From: Clostridium sp. 1001275B_160808_H3
Lineage (GTDB): Bacteria > Bacillota > Clostridia > Clostridiales > Clostridiaceae
Direction of reading: 5' to 3'
Length of the DNA stretch: 33,350 bases
Assembly (NCBI RefSeq): GCF_015550425.1
Contig: NZ_JADNAT010000031.1
Location: forward strand, 1 to 33,350
The notes beneath the pieces are model-generated. The model did not search any database. It had not been told where the DNA came from and saw only the letters and a program-made list of their open reading frames with translations. Shown here piece by piece: positions 16,780 through 27,665 of this stretch. Both the position numbers and the translations under genes were made by a program. Numbering within the stretch: position 1 is the stretch's first letter; the number at the start of each line of letters is the position of its first letter.

Positions 16780-17010
16780 AATAACCTCCTTAAAGTTATA
16801 AACTAATATATTTATTTGTCATTATATAAGCATTTCTTTTACACTTTTAATTTTAAACTTTTTAAGAATTAAATAAATGAATTATACTATTGAATTATAT
16901 TATACTTATAAGTTATATAATGAGTTTTAAAACCCTCATGTTATTCAAATATTATCCATTAATTGTATTTTTTAGTCAATATTAAATTTTTATTTCGGTT
17001 ATAAAACAAA
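16780..17010. promoter_or_regulatory. Upstream region of the T4P operon, very AT-rich
   Basis: Several TATAAT-like hexamers occur on the minus strand (for instance near 16822-16827 and around 16880-16910) but none has a convincing -35 partner. No c-di-GMP riboswitch core was recognised, although such switches control T4P genes in some clostridia. The operon promoter probably lies here but cannot be fixed by eye. Confidence 0.3.
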
Positions 17011-17055
17011 AAAAATCGGATAAAAGTACTATTTTATACTTAATATCCGATATCT
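17011..17055 (-). terminator. Rho-independent terminator of the orphan pilin-like gene
   Basis: On the minus strand ATCGGATA ... AAGTA, loop, TACTT ... TATCCGAT forms a two-part stem followed by TTTTTTTTG. It begins about 30 bases after the stop of the gene ending at 17082 and separates it from the pilD-led operon. Confidence 0.8.
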
Positions 17056-17081
17056 TTATATTTAATATAAGCTAAATTCCC

Positions 17082-17492
17082 CTAATTCTCTTTTATTATC
17101 CTTAAAAATTGTCCATCTTTATTGATTTCAAAGTCTAATTCATTATTTATAATTTGATTTGCTTCTTCTATAGTTAAATCTTTTATTTTATTTAAATCTT
17201 CTGGATTATTTATGTATTTATTTATTGAATCTAGCTTTTCGTTATTATTTGCTTCTATAGTTTTTATAGAGTCTGTATTAGAAAATTCAACTTTATCACT
17301 TATTTCAGTTGTTTCTACTGCTAGAACAAATTCCCTCATAATAGATTTTACTTCAGCCTTTTTTGAGTCAATAGAATACTTTTTAAAACTAGGTACTAAT
17401 ATAGCTACTAATATTCCTATTATTACTACTACTGCAATTAAATCAAATATAGTAAACTTACCCTTTCTTTTTCTATTCATATTACCTTCCAT
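17082..17492 (-). CDS. Orphan pilin-like protein with atypical prepilin site
   Basis: 136 residues starting at the ATG 5 bases after GGAGGT. The N-terminus MEGNMNRKRKGKFTIFDL, then AVVVIIGILVAILVPSF, has the layout of a type IV prepilin. However, the canonical G-FTxxE reads GK-FTIFD: an extra Lys follows the Gly, and Asp stands where Glu+5 is expected. The remaining ~100 residues are charged, rich in Glu, Asn, Ile and Lys and probably helical, unlike the beta head of PilA. It is monocistronic with its own terminator, 302 bases before pilD. It may be a pseudopilin or a regulatory or minor subunit; its function is unknown. Confidence 0.7.
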   Translation of the reverse strand: MEGNMNRKRKGKFTIFDLIAVVVIIGILVAILVPSFKKYSIDSKKAEVKSIMREFVLAVETTEISDKVEFSNTDSIKTIEANNNEKLDSINKYINNPEDLNKIKDLTIEEANQIINNELDFEINKDGQFLRIIKEN

Positions 17493-17656
17493 ATTGTACC
17501 TCCAAAGTTTTTTCTTTATTCCTCTTTTTGTTTATTATACATTATAAATTATAATATCTTAATGCACTTAAAATCAATATAAAGGTTATATTTATTATAT
17601 ATCAAATATATTTTGAATTAACTTTAAAATCTTGAACTTTGTACTATTTTAAACAT

Positions 17657-17687
17657 AAAAAAAGGAACTTAGAATCCCTAAGTTCCT
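17657..17687 (-). terminator. Terminator of the groES-groEL operon
   Basis: AGGAACTTAG, loop AATCC, CTAAGTTCCT: a perfect 10-bp stem 15 bases after the groEL stop. It is followed on the minus strand by seven T's. Confidence 0.9.
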
Positions 17688-17701
17688 AAATTTTAAATTT
17701 A

Positions 17702-19626
<1,925 letters not shown>

Positions 19627-19674
19627 AAAAAAATCCCTCCTATTTATATCTATAAATTTAATTACCCTTTTATA

Positions 19675-19701
19675 TTAGCACTCACCATAGATAAGTGCTA
19701 A
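19675..19701 (-). promoter_or_regulatory. CIRCE operator (HrcA binding site)
   Basis: Plus-strand TTAGCACTC, 9 bases, AAGTGCTAA: the CIRCE consensus TTAGCACTC-N9-GAGTGCTAA with one mismatch. It lies between the promoter and the groES start, as expected for repression by HrcA. Confidence 0.95.
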
Positions 19702-19708
19702 CAAATTT

Positions 19709-19737
19709 ATGATAATCTTTTAGTTTGCATTTTTCAA
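19709..19737 (-). promoter_or_regulatory. Sigma-A promoter of groES-groEL
   Basis: On the minus strand TTGAAA (19737-19732), a 17-base spacer and TATCAT (19714-19709), each one base off consensus. CIRCE begins 8 bases further downstream. Confidence 0.85.
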
Positions 19738-19850
19738 ATGTTACCTAATATATTATTACCCTATATATTATAAATATTACCACTTCTCATTAATTATTTT
19801 CCATTTTCTCAAGCTTTTATTTATTTTCTTCATTTTATACATGTATTTAT

Positions 19851-21140
19851 TTAAATTATTTTTTCATTTAATTCAAATTCTTTTTCTTTGACACAGAATC
19901 CTAAAAATATCCAAAATATTGGTGCTACCATTATTACACTAATATTAAAAAATGATTGTACTAAATACCCTATTAGCGTTAGTAAGAGTAACTTAGATAA
20001 ATCATTTCTAATACTTTTAATCAGATTATATATTATTACTCCAATTAATAATAGGTAAGCTATTAAATTAAATATCCCATTACTAACTGCATATTCTAAA
20101 AATTCATTATGTAATTTATCTATATAAGCACCATGCTTATTTATATACTCTCTATGACTTTCACTATACTGTGAATCCAATCTATATTTTAATGTATCAG
20201 GCCCCCACCCTATAAACGGATGATCTTTAAATGCATTCCATGATATGTTTAATATTTCAATTCTACCACTATCCTCAACTTTTGTTATACCAGTTTCATC
20301 AATTACAATGCTGTTAGTTGCACGCCCAATAATCTTACAATTAGTAGATAAATTTAATAATAAAAAAATACTTAAAAATGATATAAATACAACCACTGAT
20401 TTTTTTAATCTCTTTTTATCTTTTATTATAAAAATTAATCCAATAAGTGAATAAACTAAAAAAGCTAGCCACCCACTACGAGTTAATGTAGTGATTAATG
20501 CACCAAATAATATAATTGAATATATTAAATATCTTTTTCCTTCATAAAAAATATAAATTGCCATACTTATAAATAAAAATATACATAAATATGATGAAAA
20601 AAAGTTTCTATTTCCTATCATTCCAATAGAATCACTTACTGATATAAATCCAAACATCCAAAACTGTACAGGATCTATGTTATAAAATTGAAGTATCCCA
20701 TATATACCCATGACACATGAAGAAATTAATACTAGATTTATAAGTTTTTCATTTATAACAAAATATTTAGAAGATAGTATAAAAAGTAGAATATAAATGC
20801 AATACATTACGAAGCCTTCATTCCGTTGAATATTGCCAATAAAAGCTACATATTTCTGTGGTGATAATATACTTGGAATTAACATAGTTAACATAAACAC
20901 TAATGCTATCTTATGCTCAATATTAAATTCTGTTACCTTTAATCCAATTAATGCAATAATAGAAATTACACCAACTACGTAAAGAAATATCATCTTACCA
21001 ATTACATATCTAGGTGATGATACATTTACAACTATGAATGGCATTATAACTATCACAGAATATAAGATTATGTTCACTAAAATTTTAAAATCAATTTCTT
21101 TTGTAAGAGCTCCCATTACTTTTTTATTTATACTTTCCAT
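19851..21140 (-). CDS. O-antigen ligase / Wzy-family polytopic membrane protein
   Basis: 429 residues from an ATG preceded by GGGTG. A GTG four codons upstream in the same frame lacks a binding site. About ten to twelve membrane helices are visible. Family-type segments are GMIGNRNFFSSYL (about 180), TLTRSGWLAFLVYS (about 220) and a large extracellular loop with HPFIGWGPDTLKYRL and DKLHNEFLEYAVSNG, holding the conserved His-Asn of Wzy_C proteins. Members ligate or polymerise lipid-linked glycans, or glycosylate pilins. Nearby T4P genes make a role in pilin or surface glycosylation conceivable, but groESL lies between and no glycosyltransferases flank it. Confidence 0.8.
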   Translation of the reverse strand: MESINKKVMGALTKEIDFKILVNIILYSVIVIMPFIVVNVSSPRYVIGKMIFLYVVGVISIIALIGLKVTEFNIEHKIALVFMLTMLIPSILSPQKYVAFIGNIQRNEGFVMYCIYILLFILSSKYFVINEKLINLVLISSCVMGIYGILQFYNIDPVQFWMFGFISVSDSIGMIGNRNFFSSYLCIFLFISMAIYIFYEGKRYLIYSIILFGALITTLTRSGWLAFLVYSLIGLIFIIKDKKRLKKSVVVFISFLSIFLLLNLSTNCKIIGRATNSIVIDETGITKVEDSGRIEILNISWNAFKDHPFIGWGPDTLKYRLDSQYSESHREYINKHGAYIDKLHNEFLEYAVSNGIFNLIAYLLLIGVIIYNLIKSIRNDLSKLLLLTLIGYLVQSFFNISVIMVAPIFWIFLGFCVKEKEFELNEKII

Positions 21141-21230
21141 CCTAACACCCACTGGTAGAGATTGCGAAAATAAAGCCTACGATAACTTATATTTTCCCAC
21201 TTCAAACCATTAAATTAAGAATTATCCTCA

Positions 21231-21424
21231 TTAATGATATGTATTAAATTGGAGATTTTATTATAATGAGAAACTACAATTCTTATTTAAGATATCTAAG
21301 ATGTCGTTAAGAATTTTTATTGTCTGAGCGCAGCGAGTTATAAAAATTTAGTCATCTTAGATATCTTAAATTTAGAATTGTATTCGAAATTATATAAAAA
21401 TCGGAAAGTTAATACATATCATTA
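21231..21424. repeat. Long imperfect hairpin element B with AGCGCAGCGAGTTA core
   Basis: Outer arms TAATGATATGTATTAA (21232-21247) and complement (21409-21424) are perfect, as are inner arms ATTTAAGATATCTAAGATG (21285-21303) and complement (21353-21371). The 37-base segments between them are equal in length and partly complementary. The 49-base centre carries TGAGCGCAGCGAGTTA (21325-21340). Weaker symmetry seems to extend outward to about 21213 and 21443. It is intergenic, starting just after the hydrogenase stop. The design matches element A at 12762-12962. Confidence 0.8.
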
Positions 21425-21445
21425 GGTTTAATTCTCAATTTATAA

Positions 21446-22936
21446 CTATCTTTCTAAGTTTACATTCTTATATTCTTCAAGGGTTTCATTATCTATTACC
21501 GCTTTCTTTGTGGCTTGAGCATTTATCTTATTGAAAACACCTTTAGCCTTAAATGGTGTCACTAGGGCTCCTGCCCCATTTATACAACCACCTTCACACA
21601 TCATACCTTCAATAAAGTTTCCTTGTAATTTGCCTATTTTTGCCATAGTCATTGTTTTCTTTATTTCTATTCCTCCAGATACTTTTACTGGATTAAAGTT
21701 TACTTCTAACCCTTGGCTTCTTATATAATTTTCTATAGCTGCAGTTAATCCTCCATGTGCTCCGAATCCTCTTCCATATATAGAAGCATCATCAACTACA
21801 TCTTCATCGCAACTATCTATATCTACTTCAAAAGCACTAAATAATGCTAGTAATTCTTCAAACGTTAAAACATAATCTACTGCATCCCTTACAGATTCTC
21901 TAACAGCTTCACTCTTTTTAGCAGTACATGGTCCAATAAATACAACTTTTGCATCTGGATCATTATGCTTTATAAATCTTGCTGTTGCTATCATTGGAGA
22001 AACTGTACCTGATACTTTTTCTACTTCTGATGGGAACATCTTCTCTACATAACTTAAGAAACCAGGGCAACAAGAATTTGTCATATAATTTTGTCCATTT
22101 TCTAATCTTTCTAAAAATTCTCCGCTTTCATGAACAGTCACAGCATCTGCTCCACAGGCTGCTTCAATCATATCTACAAAACCTAATTTCTTAATTGCAT
22201 TTTTTATTTTTCCATATGGCGTTTTTGCTCCAAATTGACCAGTTATAGCAGGTGCTACTACAGCATACATCTTTCTTCCTCTTGCAAGCCTCTTTGCTAT
22301 AGGAACTATTAAGCTCTTATCAGAAATAGCTCCAAAAGGACACGCGCTCATACAACTTCCACAATTAACACATGTTTCTTCCTTTATCATTGCTCTTCTA
22401 TCATCTGGATTTATATCTAAAGCTCCTGTAGGGCATACTCTCTTACAAGGTCTCATAACTTCTGCAATTGCATCATAAGGACATGCCTTTTTGCACATTC
22501 CACACTCCTTGCAAATTTCTTGGTTTATGTATGCTCTTCCAGCAACATAAGTTATAGCTCCAAAATTACAAGCCTCATGACATTTATGAGCTAAACAATT
22601 TCTACAAGAATCTGTAACACTGTATTTATTTATTGGGCATCTATCACAAGCTGCTTCAATAACGTATATTATTTGATCATCTTCTTTTATATCAACAAAT
22701 TCATCTTCCACATTATCTCCATTAGCTAAATATCCTGCAGCCAATTTTGCTCTTTCTAAAACAATAGCTCTTTCCTTATATACGCAACATCTATACATAG
22801 CTTTATCGCCCTTAATAATTTCATAAGGAATCTTTTCTATTGATTCTGTGGTTAAATTACCATCTTTAGCTAACTTAGCAACTTCTGTTAGCACCTCATG
22901 CTTAAGTTTCTTTAACTGAGTTTCAAATTGAAACAT
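21446..22936 (-). CDS. Monomeric [FeFe]-hydrogenase, group B-like
   Basis: 496 residues. The H-cluster motifs are present in divergent form: L1 NSCCPGF (Cys289/Cys290), L2 IGPCTAKKSE (Cys337), L3 MMCEGGCINGAGA (Cys447/Cys451). Upstream lie a Cys-rich N-terminal segment (Cys97, 100, 111, 114, 119, 123) and two ferredoxin-type [4Fe-4S] motifs (Cys142-145-148-152 with Cys164/168, and Cys189-192-195-199). Phe after TSCCPG instead of Trp and the short layout without a [2Fe-2S] plant-ferredoxin domain recall group B enzymes such as clostridial HydB/CpIII types. Cytoplasmic; interconverts protons and H2 using ferredoxin. Ribosome binding site AGGAGGA. Monocistronic. Confidence 0.92.
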   Translation of the reverse strand: MFQFETQLKKLKHEVLTEVAKLAKDGNLTTESIEKIPYEIIKGDKAMYRCCVYKERAIVLERAKLAAGYLANGDNVEDEFVDIKEDDQIIYVIEAACDRCPINKYSVTDSCRNCLAHKCHEACNFGAITYVAGRAYINQEICKECGMCKKACPYDAIAEVMRPCKRVCPTGALDINPDDRRAMIKEETCVNCGSCMSACPFGAISDKSLIVPIAKRLARGRKMYAVVAPAITGQFGAKTPYGKIKNAIKKLGFVDMIEAACGADAVTVHESGEFLERLENGQNYMTNSCCPGFLSYVEKMFPSEVEKVSGTVSPMIATARFIKHNDPDAKVVFIGPCTAKKSEAVRESVRDAVDYVLTFEELLALFSAFEVDIDSCDEDVVDDASIYGRGFGAHGGLTAAIENYIRSQGLEVNFNPVKVSGGIEIKKTMTMAKIGKLQGNFIEGMMCEGGCINGAGALVTPFKAKGVFNKINAQATKKAVIDNETLEEYKNVNLER

Positions 22937-22984
22937 ACCAAAATCCTCCTATCTAATAAAATAAAACCAATACTCCCCAGTACC

Positions 22985-22993
22985 ATTATACCA
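22985..22993 (-). promoter_or_regulatory. Extended -10 promoter of the hydrogenase gene
   Basis: On the minus strand TGGTATAAT, an extended -10 (TGnTATAAT), lies ~50 bases before the start codon. No good -35 accompanies it. The plus-strand octamer TTATACCA occurs twice, 14 bases apart (22986-22993 and 23000-23007), and could be an operator. Confidence 0.5.
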
Positions 22994-23065
22994 GTAAATT
23001 TATACCAATTCGTTAAATTCTAAATATTCTGAAAATTATTTTGGATAAAAACACTTATATATGAA

Positions 23066-23104
23066 AGAAAATAATATGTCAGCATACGCCTTCATATTAT
23101 TTCC
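23066..23104 (-). terminator. Hairpin after the aldolase gene, probable terminator
   Basis: AAATAATATG and CATATTATTT form a 10-bp stem around a 14-base loop. On the minus strand it is followed by TTTTCTTTC. It lies ~45 bases after the aldolase stop and would end the nagA-agaS-aldolase unit. The loop is long and the stem AT-only, so efficiency is uncertain. Confidence 0.5.
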
Positions 23105-23146
23105 TCTCAAATACATTATTACATTTTTGTCTAAAAGCTAATTTAA

Positions 23147-24004
<858 letters not shown>

Positions 24005-24087
24005 CTACCTCAACTCCTATTAATAAATTTTTATATTCTGTCTTCTTGATTAAATTCATCTTTAGTTTTTGTTTTCATAAAAAAAGC

Positions 24088-25251
24088 TTATTTATTATAT
24101 TTATGAATGACTACACCTTTAACAACTCTGTTAACTGTTCCATCAGGTCTTGGATTGTCAGGTGAAATTCCTAATTTAAGTGAATTAAATAATCCAAACA
24201 TTTGTCCAAATAACATATAATTAAATACTGTATAAACTTCAGGAATTACTTGTCCATCTATTTCTATATATTTATCACATATATTATTTAACTCTGCATT
24301 CTTTTCATAACTTATTACAGCTAATTTATGATTTCCTGAATCAGAGTTTATTTCTCTAATAAGGTCCATATCATAAAGATTTGTGTATTTATTAGTAGAA
24401 TTCATAAATATCACTAAAGTATTATCATTTATTATTGATTTCGGGCCATGTCTAAATCCTAATACTGATTCACAAACTGTAGTTATTTTACCACTAGTTA
24501 GCTCTAGATTTTTTAAAGCCATTTCTTGGCATAATCCTTTTAATATACCTGATCCTAAATAAACTACTCTTGATGCATTTAAATCAACTAACTCCTTTAT
24601 ATCATTCCACTTATTGTTTAAAATTGAATTTCCTTGATTAATCACTATATCTAAATATTTTTTATTTTCTTCTAAATTATTAATATCAAATACTAATAAT
24701 GAAGCTAATAGCATACAGCTAAAAGAACTTGTCATTGCAAAACTCTTATCATTTGAAAGCTCAGGCATTAATATACAAAGGTTGTTATTACTTCCTTCTG
24801 CTTTCTTAGCAAGCTCTCCATCCTTATTACATGTAATTACTAACTGTGATATATCTTTTACATTTTCCTGAAATAAATCAAAAGCTCCAACACTTTCAGG
24901 ACTGTTTCCTGATCTTGCATATGATACTAAAATTGTTGGTATATCTTCTTCAATAAATTCATAAGGATTTGATACTAAATCTGTTGTAGCAATTGCTTCT
25001 ACTCTTAAGTTTAATTTTTTTGCTAAATATAGATAAATTGTATCTCCAACATAATCTGAAGTTCCTGCTCCAGTTAAAATTATTCTAGTATTATCTTTTA
25101 ATCTTCTAGTAAAAAAACTTTTTATTTTCTCTTCATTTTCTTTTATTATATTGTACGTTTCTCCCCATAACTTAGGTTGCTGACTTATTTCTGTAGCTGT
25201 ATAAGTTGCCCTAAGCTCCTTAAGTTTTTCATTGTCCATTCCAAAAAACAT
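24088..25251 (-). CDS. agaS: AgaS-type SIS-domain deaminase/isomerase (galactosamine-6-P)
   Basis: 387 residues from the ATG that follows AGGAGGT; an ATG 33 bases earlier lies before this site. Two SIS domains are visible: the first with ILTGAGTSDYVGDTI and SYARSGNSPESV (about 57-110), the second with VYLGSGILKGLCQEMALKNL and FRHGPKSII (about 230-270). AgaS proteins of ~385 residues convert galactosamine-6-P to tagatose-6-P and ammonia. Neighbouring nagA upstream and the KbaY-type aldolase downstream fit exactly this step. Related GlmS-like isomerases are the alternative, but the glutaminase domain is absent. Confidence 0.88.
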   Translation of the reverse strand: MFFGMDNEKLKELRATYTATEISQQPKLWGETYNIIKENEEKIKSFFTRRLKDNTRIILTGAGTSDYVGDTIYLYLAKKLNLRVEAIATTDLVSNPYEFIEEDIPTILVSYARSGNSPESVGAFDLFQENVKDISQLVITCNKDGELAKKAEGSNNNLCILMPELSNDKSFAMTSSFSCMLLASLLVFDINNLEENKKYLDIVINQGNSILNNKWNDIKELVDLNASRVVYLGSGILKGLCQEMALKNLELTSGKITTVCESVLGFRHGPKSIINDNTLVIFMNSTNKYTNLYDMDLIREINSDSGNHKLAVISYEKNAELNNICDKYIEIDGQVIPEVYTVFNYMLFGQMFGLFNSLKLGISPDNPRPDGTVNRVVKGVVIHKYNK

Positions 25252-25398
25252 TTTAATACCTCCTGCACCTGTTAATGTAATCATTAATATTAATGTTATT
25301 TTTTATTTTTATCATTTAATGTACACTTAAAATTACCCACTATAGATATATTCACATGTACTTTATTACCTATCACCTTTAATAAAAACACTTACATT
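25252..25398 (-). other. Gap between the membrane-protein gene and agaS
   Basis: 147 AT-rich bases with a perfect 14-base palindrome CATTAATATTAATG near 25282-25297 and no terminator. It could hold an agaS promoter, but none is convincing. Confidence 0.3.
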
Positions 25399-25923
25399 TT
25401 AAGCTTTTTTAATTTTACTAAAGGCAATAACATTTATAATACCTATATAGAGGCAATATACTGCACCTAATATACTTAAAGCTAAAAATATTACGTTAAA
25501 GTTTTGTTGTATTGCATTTATTACAATAAGAACACTTAATAAAGCATAAGCACAAGCTTTCATCACTATTTTTTCTTTTTCATTGCTTCTGACTATACTT
25601 TCTAGCATTGATGTCTTACGTTCTCTCTTAAAGTTTTTAATTACCTTTAATTGTTTTAAAAAGATAAATCTAAAATATAGTTCTACTATCGCTACTACTC
25701 CAATACCAATTAAAAAAGTATTTTGTAAAGATTTAAAATAATCTCCTAATAAAATCATAACGATAAATATAATTGAGTATCTATGATAAAATACCTTAAA
25801 CTTTTGCTCTATTTGTTTAGATACAATATATCCATTTTTGTCAAAGAAATTATAATAAACAGCTTCTCCATAAAGATCCAAATATATATTATTCCCAGCT
25901 AAATTAACAAAATCTTTTTTCAC
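25399..25923 (-). CDS. Unknown four-helix membrane protein in the amino-sugar cluster
   Basis: 174 residues if translation starts at the GTG whose G is the last base of the nagA stop (TAGTG). An ATG 24 bases further upstream inside nagA is the alternative. GGAAAGG lies 10 bases before the GTG. An N-terminal soluble part with LAGNNIYLDLYGEAVYYNFF is followed by two helix pairs (about 45-90 and 120-170) separated by a basic loop KNFKRERKTS. The C-terminus is KIKKA. I do not recognise a family. Overlap with nagA implies translational coupling and a role tied to amino-sugar use or its sensing. Function unknown. Confidence 0.75.
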   Translation of the reverse strand: MKKDFVNLAGNNIYLDLYGEAVYYNFFDKNGYIVSKQIEQKFKVFYHRYSIIFIVMILLGDYFKSLQNTFLIGIGVVAIVELYFRFIFLKQLKVIKNFKRERKTSMLESIVRSNEKEKIVMKACAYALLSVLIVINAIQQNFNVIFLALSILGAVYCLYIGIINVIAFSKIKKA

Positions 25924-27062
25924 TATAACATCGCCTTTCCTAAACAATATGTTTGATATACTGAATAGTCATCATTTATAATTACTAAATCACTATCATA
26001 TCCAACCCCTATCCTTCCCTTGCGCTTATCAACACCTAAGCATTTGGCTGGATTAATAGTGCATGAATTAATAGCATAATTAAACGGTACCATAGCTTCT
26101 TCAACTAATATTCTTAAACCATCATTCATCCTCAATGTAGAGCCCGCTAGACCCTTTGTTTCTATTAAATGTGCACTTCCATCTTCATAAATTTCTATTT
26201 CATTTCCACCAAAAATAAATTTAGTACCTGGCTCAAACCCTTTTGCCATTAGAGCATCCGTAATCATAATCCCATAATCAGGTCCCTTTGCATTAAAGAA
26301 ATTATACAAAGCTGTGGTAGTAGAGTGATTTCCATCACAAATTATTTCTCCATACATTCCTTTAACCCTTAGTGCTACTCCAACTAATCCATTTTTTCTA
26401 TGATTAAATGGAGTCATCCCATTATATACATGAGTTTGTGACCTAGCTCCATGAGCAAAAGCAAATATTGCATCTTCATATGTAGATGCCGAATGGCCTA
26501 TACTTACCACTATGTTATTTTTAAATAAATATTCTGTAAGTGAGTAATCCTCATCTATTTCAGTAGCTAAAGTTACATATTTTATTAATCCTTTTGCTGC
26601 CTTTTGATATGATTGAAATTCTTTAATGGTAGGTTTAACTATATATTCTTTGGGCTGAGCACCTTTGTATTCCATATCAAGATAAGGGCCTTCAAAATGA
26701 ATTCCTAATATTTCTGCTCCTTCATATCCATTTTCAACTACATTTGCAACATTTCTTAGAGCTTCAAGAAGTACTTCTTTACTTTGAGTTATAGTAGTAG
26801 GTAGTATCGAGGTAACCCCTTCGCTTACTATACCCTTTGTCCAATTTTTCAAACCTTTTTCATTTGCATCATTTGTATCAAATCCATATGCCCCATGACA
26901 ATGAATATCTATAAAACCTGGTAAAATCCTCTTGCTGCCATAATCATAAGCATCTACCTTTTCATTGTAAGCATAGATATTGACTATTTTATTATCATCA
27001 ATCTCAATTTGAGCTGGAATAAATTGATCAGCAATCCATACTTTTTTACTTTGTATTAACAC
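25923..27062 (-). CDS. nagA: N-acetylglucosamine/galactosamine-6-phosphate deacetylase
   Basis: 379 residues, amidohydrolase superfamily, usual NagA length. The start is GTG, 7 bases after AGGAGGT; an ATG two bases earlier is out of frame and meets a stop at once. Metal and catalytic residues: HCHGAYGFD with His54 and His56, Glu in GIHFEGPYLD (about 126), His in IGHSAST (about 191), His in THVYNGMTPF (about 212) and catalytic Asp in ITDALMAKG (about 273). It removes acetate from the PTS-imported N-acetyl-hexosamine-6-P. It is the first gene of the minus-strand unit nagA, membrane protein, agaS and aldolase, divergent from agaF. GalNAc-6-P (AgaA role) versus GlcNAc-6-P cannot be told from sequence. 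Confidence 0.95.
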   Translation of the reverse strand: MLIQSKKVWIADQFIPAQIEIDDNKIVNIYAYNEKVDAYDYGSKRILPGFIDIHCHGAYGFDTNDANEKGLKNWTKGIVSEGVTSILPTTITQSKEVLLEALRNVANVVENGYEGAEILGIHFEGPYLDMEYKGAQPKEYIVKPTIKEFQSYQKAAKGLIKYVTLATEIDEDYSLTEYLFKNNIVVSIGHSASTYEDAIFAFAHGARSQTHVYNGMTPFNHRKNGLVGVALRVKGMYGEIICDGNHSTTTALYNFFNAKGPDYGIMITDALMAKGFEPGTKFIFGGNEIEIYEDGSAHLIETKGLAGSTLRMNDGLRILVEEAMVPFNYAINSCTINPAKCLGVDKRKGRIGVGYDSDLVIINDDYSVYQTYCLGKAML

Positions 27063-27162
27063 ATGGCATACCTCCTAAATTAACTTAATCTCATTATACA
27101 TAAGTTTATCCAGCTAATATTTGCACTTTTGAACATATATCTTATATCTTTTACCACACTTA

Positions 27163-27190
27163 TTGAATTTAAATAACTCTACATTATAAT
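27163..27190 (+). promoter_or_regulatory. Sigma-A promoter of the EIIA-yajC unit
   Basis: TTGAAT, a 16-base spacer and a perfect TATAAT, 43 bases before the EIIA ATG. On the other strand a TATAAT near 27093-27098 may be the nagA -10 but lacks a good -35, so the 170-base gap is a divergent promoter region. Confidence 0.65.
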
Positions 27191-27232
27191 TATAATTATC
27201 AATATGTACAAACTATTTTGGGAGATGATAAA

Positions 27233-27664
27233 ATGATAGGATTAATAATTAGCGGACATGGTAACTTTGCATCAGGATTGCACACCTCCTTAAAGTTAAT
27301 TGCAGGAGAACCTTCTAATATAGAATACGTTGACTTTGAGGAAGCAGATTCTATAGAAGATTTAAAGAAAAAATATTATACTTCATTAAAAAATTTAAGT
27401 AATTGTGATAACGTTTTAGCCCTTAGTGATTTACCTGGGGGATCACCCTTTAAAACATTAGTAGAAGTTAAAATGGAAATAGACAAGCCCATGGAAGTAA
27501 TTTGCGGTACTAATTTACCTATGCTTCTTGAAATATCCATGACTAAGGATATTATAGATGATTTATATTCATTATCTGAATCAGCTATAGATGTAGGTAA
27601 AAATGGTATTATAAAATATGAATTCATAGCTCATGAAGATAATGAAAGTGAGGATGGTATCTAA
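27233..27664 (+). CDS. agaF: PTS EIIA component, mannose/GalNAc family
   Basis: 143 residues from the ATG following GGGAGATG; a TTG 15 bases earlier is in frame but less likely. IISGHGNFASGL places the phospho-accepting His at residue 9, and LSDLPGGSPFKTL is the second family signature. EIIA receives phosphate from HPr and passes it to EIIB. Its partner EIIB, EIIC and EIID genes lie 2.2 kb away, beyond the regulator, which is an unusual split. The stop is 1 base before the start of the YajC-like gene. Confidence 0.93.
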   Translation: MIGLIISGHGNFASGLHTSLKLIAGEPSNIEYVDFEEADSIEDLKKKYYTSLKNLSNCDNVLALSDLPGGSPFKTLVEVKMEIDKPMEVICGTNLPMLLEISMTKDIIDDLYSLSESAIDVGKNGIIKYEFIAHEDNESEDGI

Positions 27665-27665
27665 A

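Noticed and set aside
16780..17010. c-di-GMP riboswitch before the T4P operon
   Set aside because: Looked for because clostridial T4P operons can carry one, but no conserved GEMM core or pseudoknot pattern was recognised.
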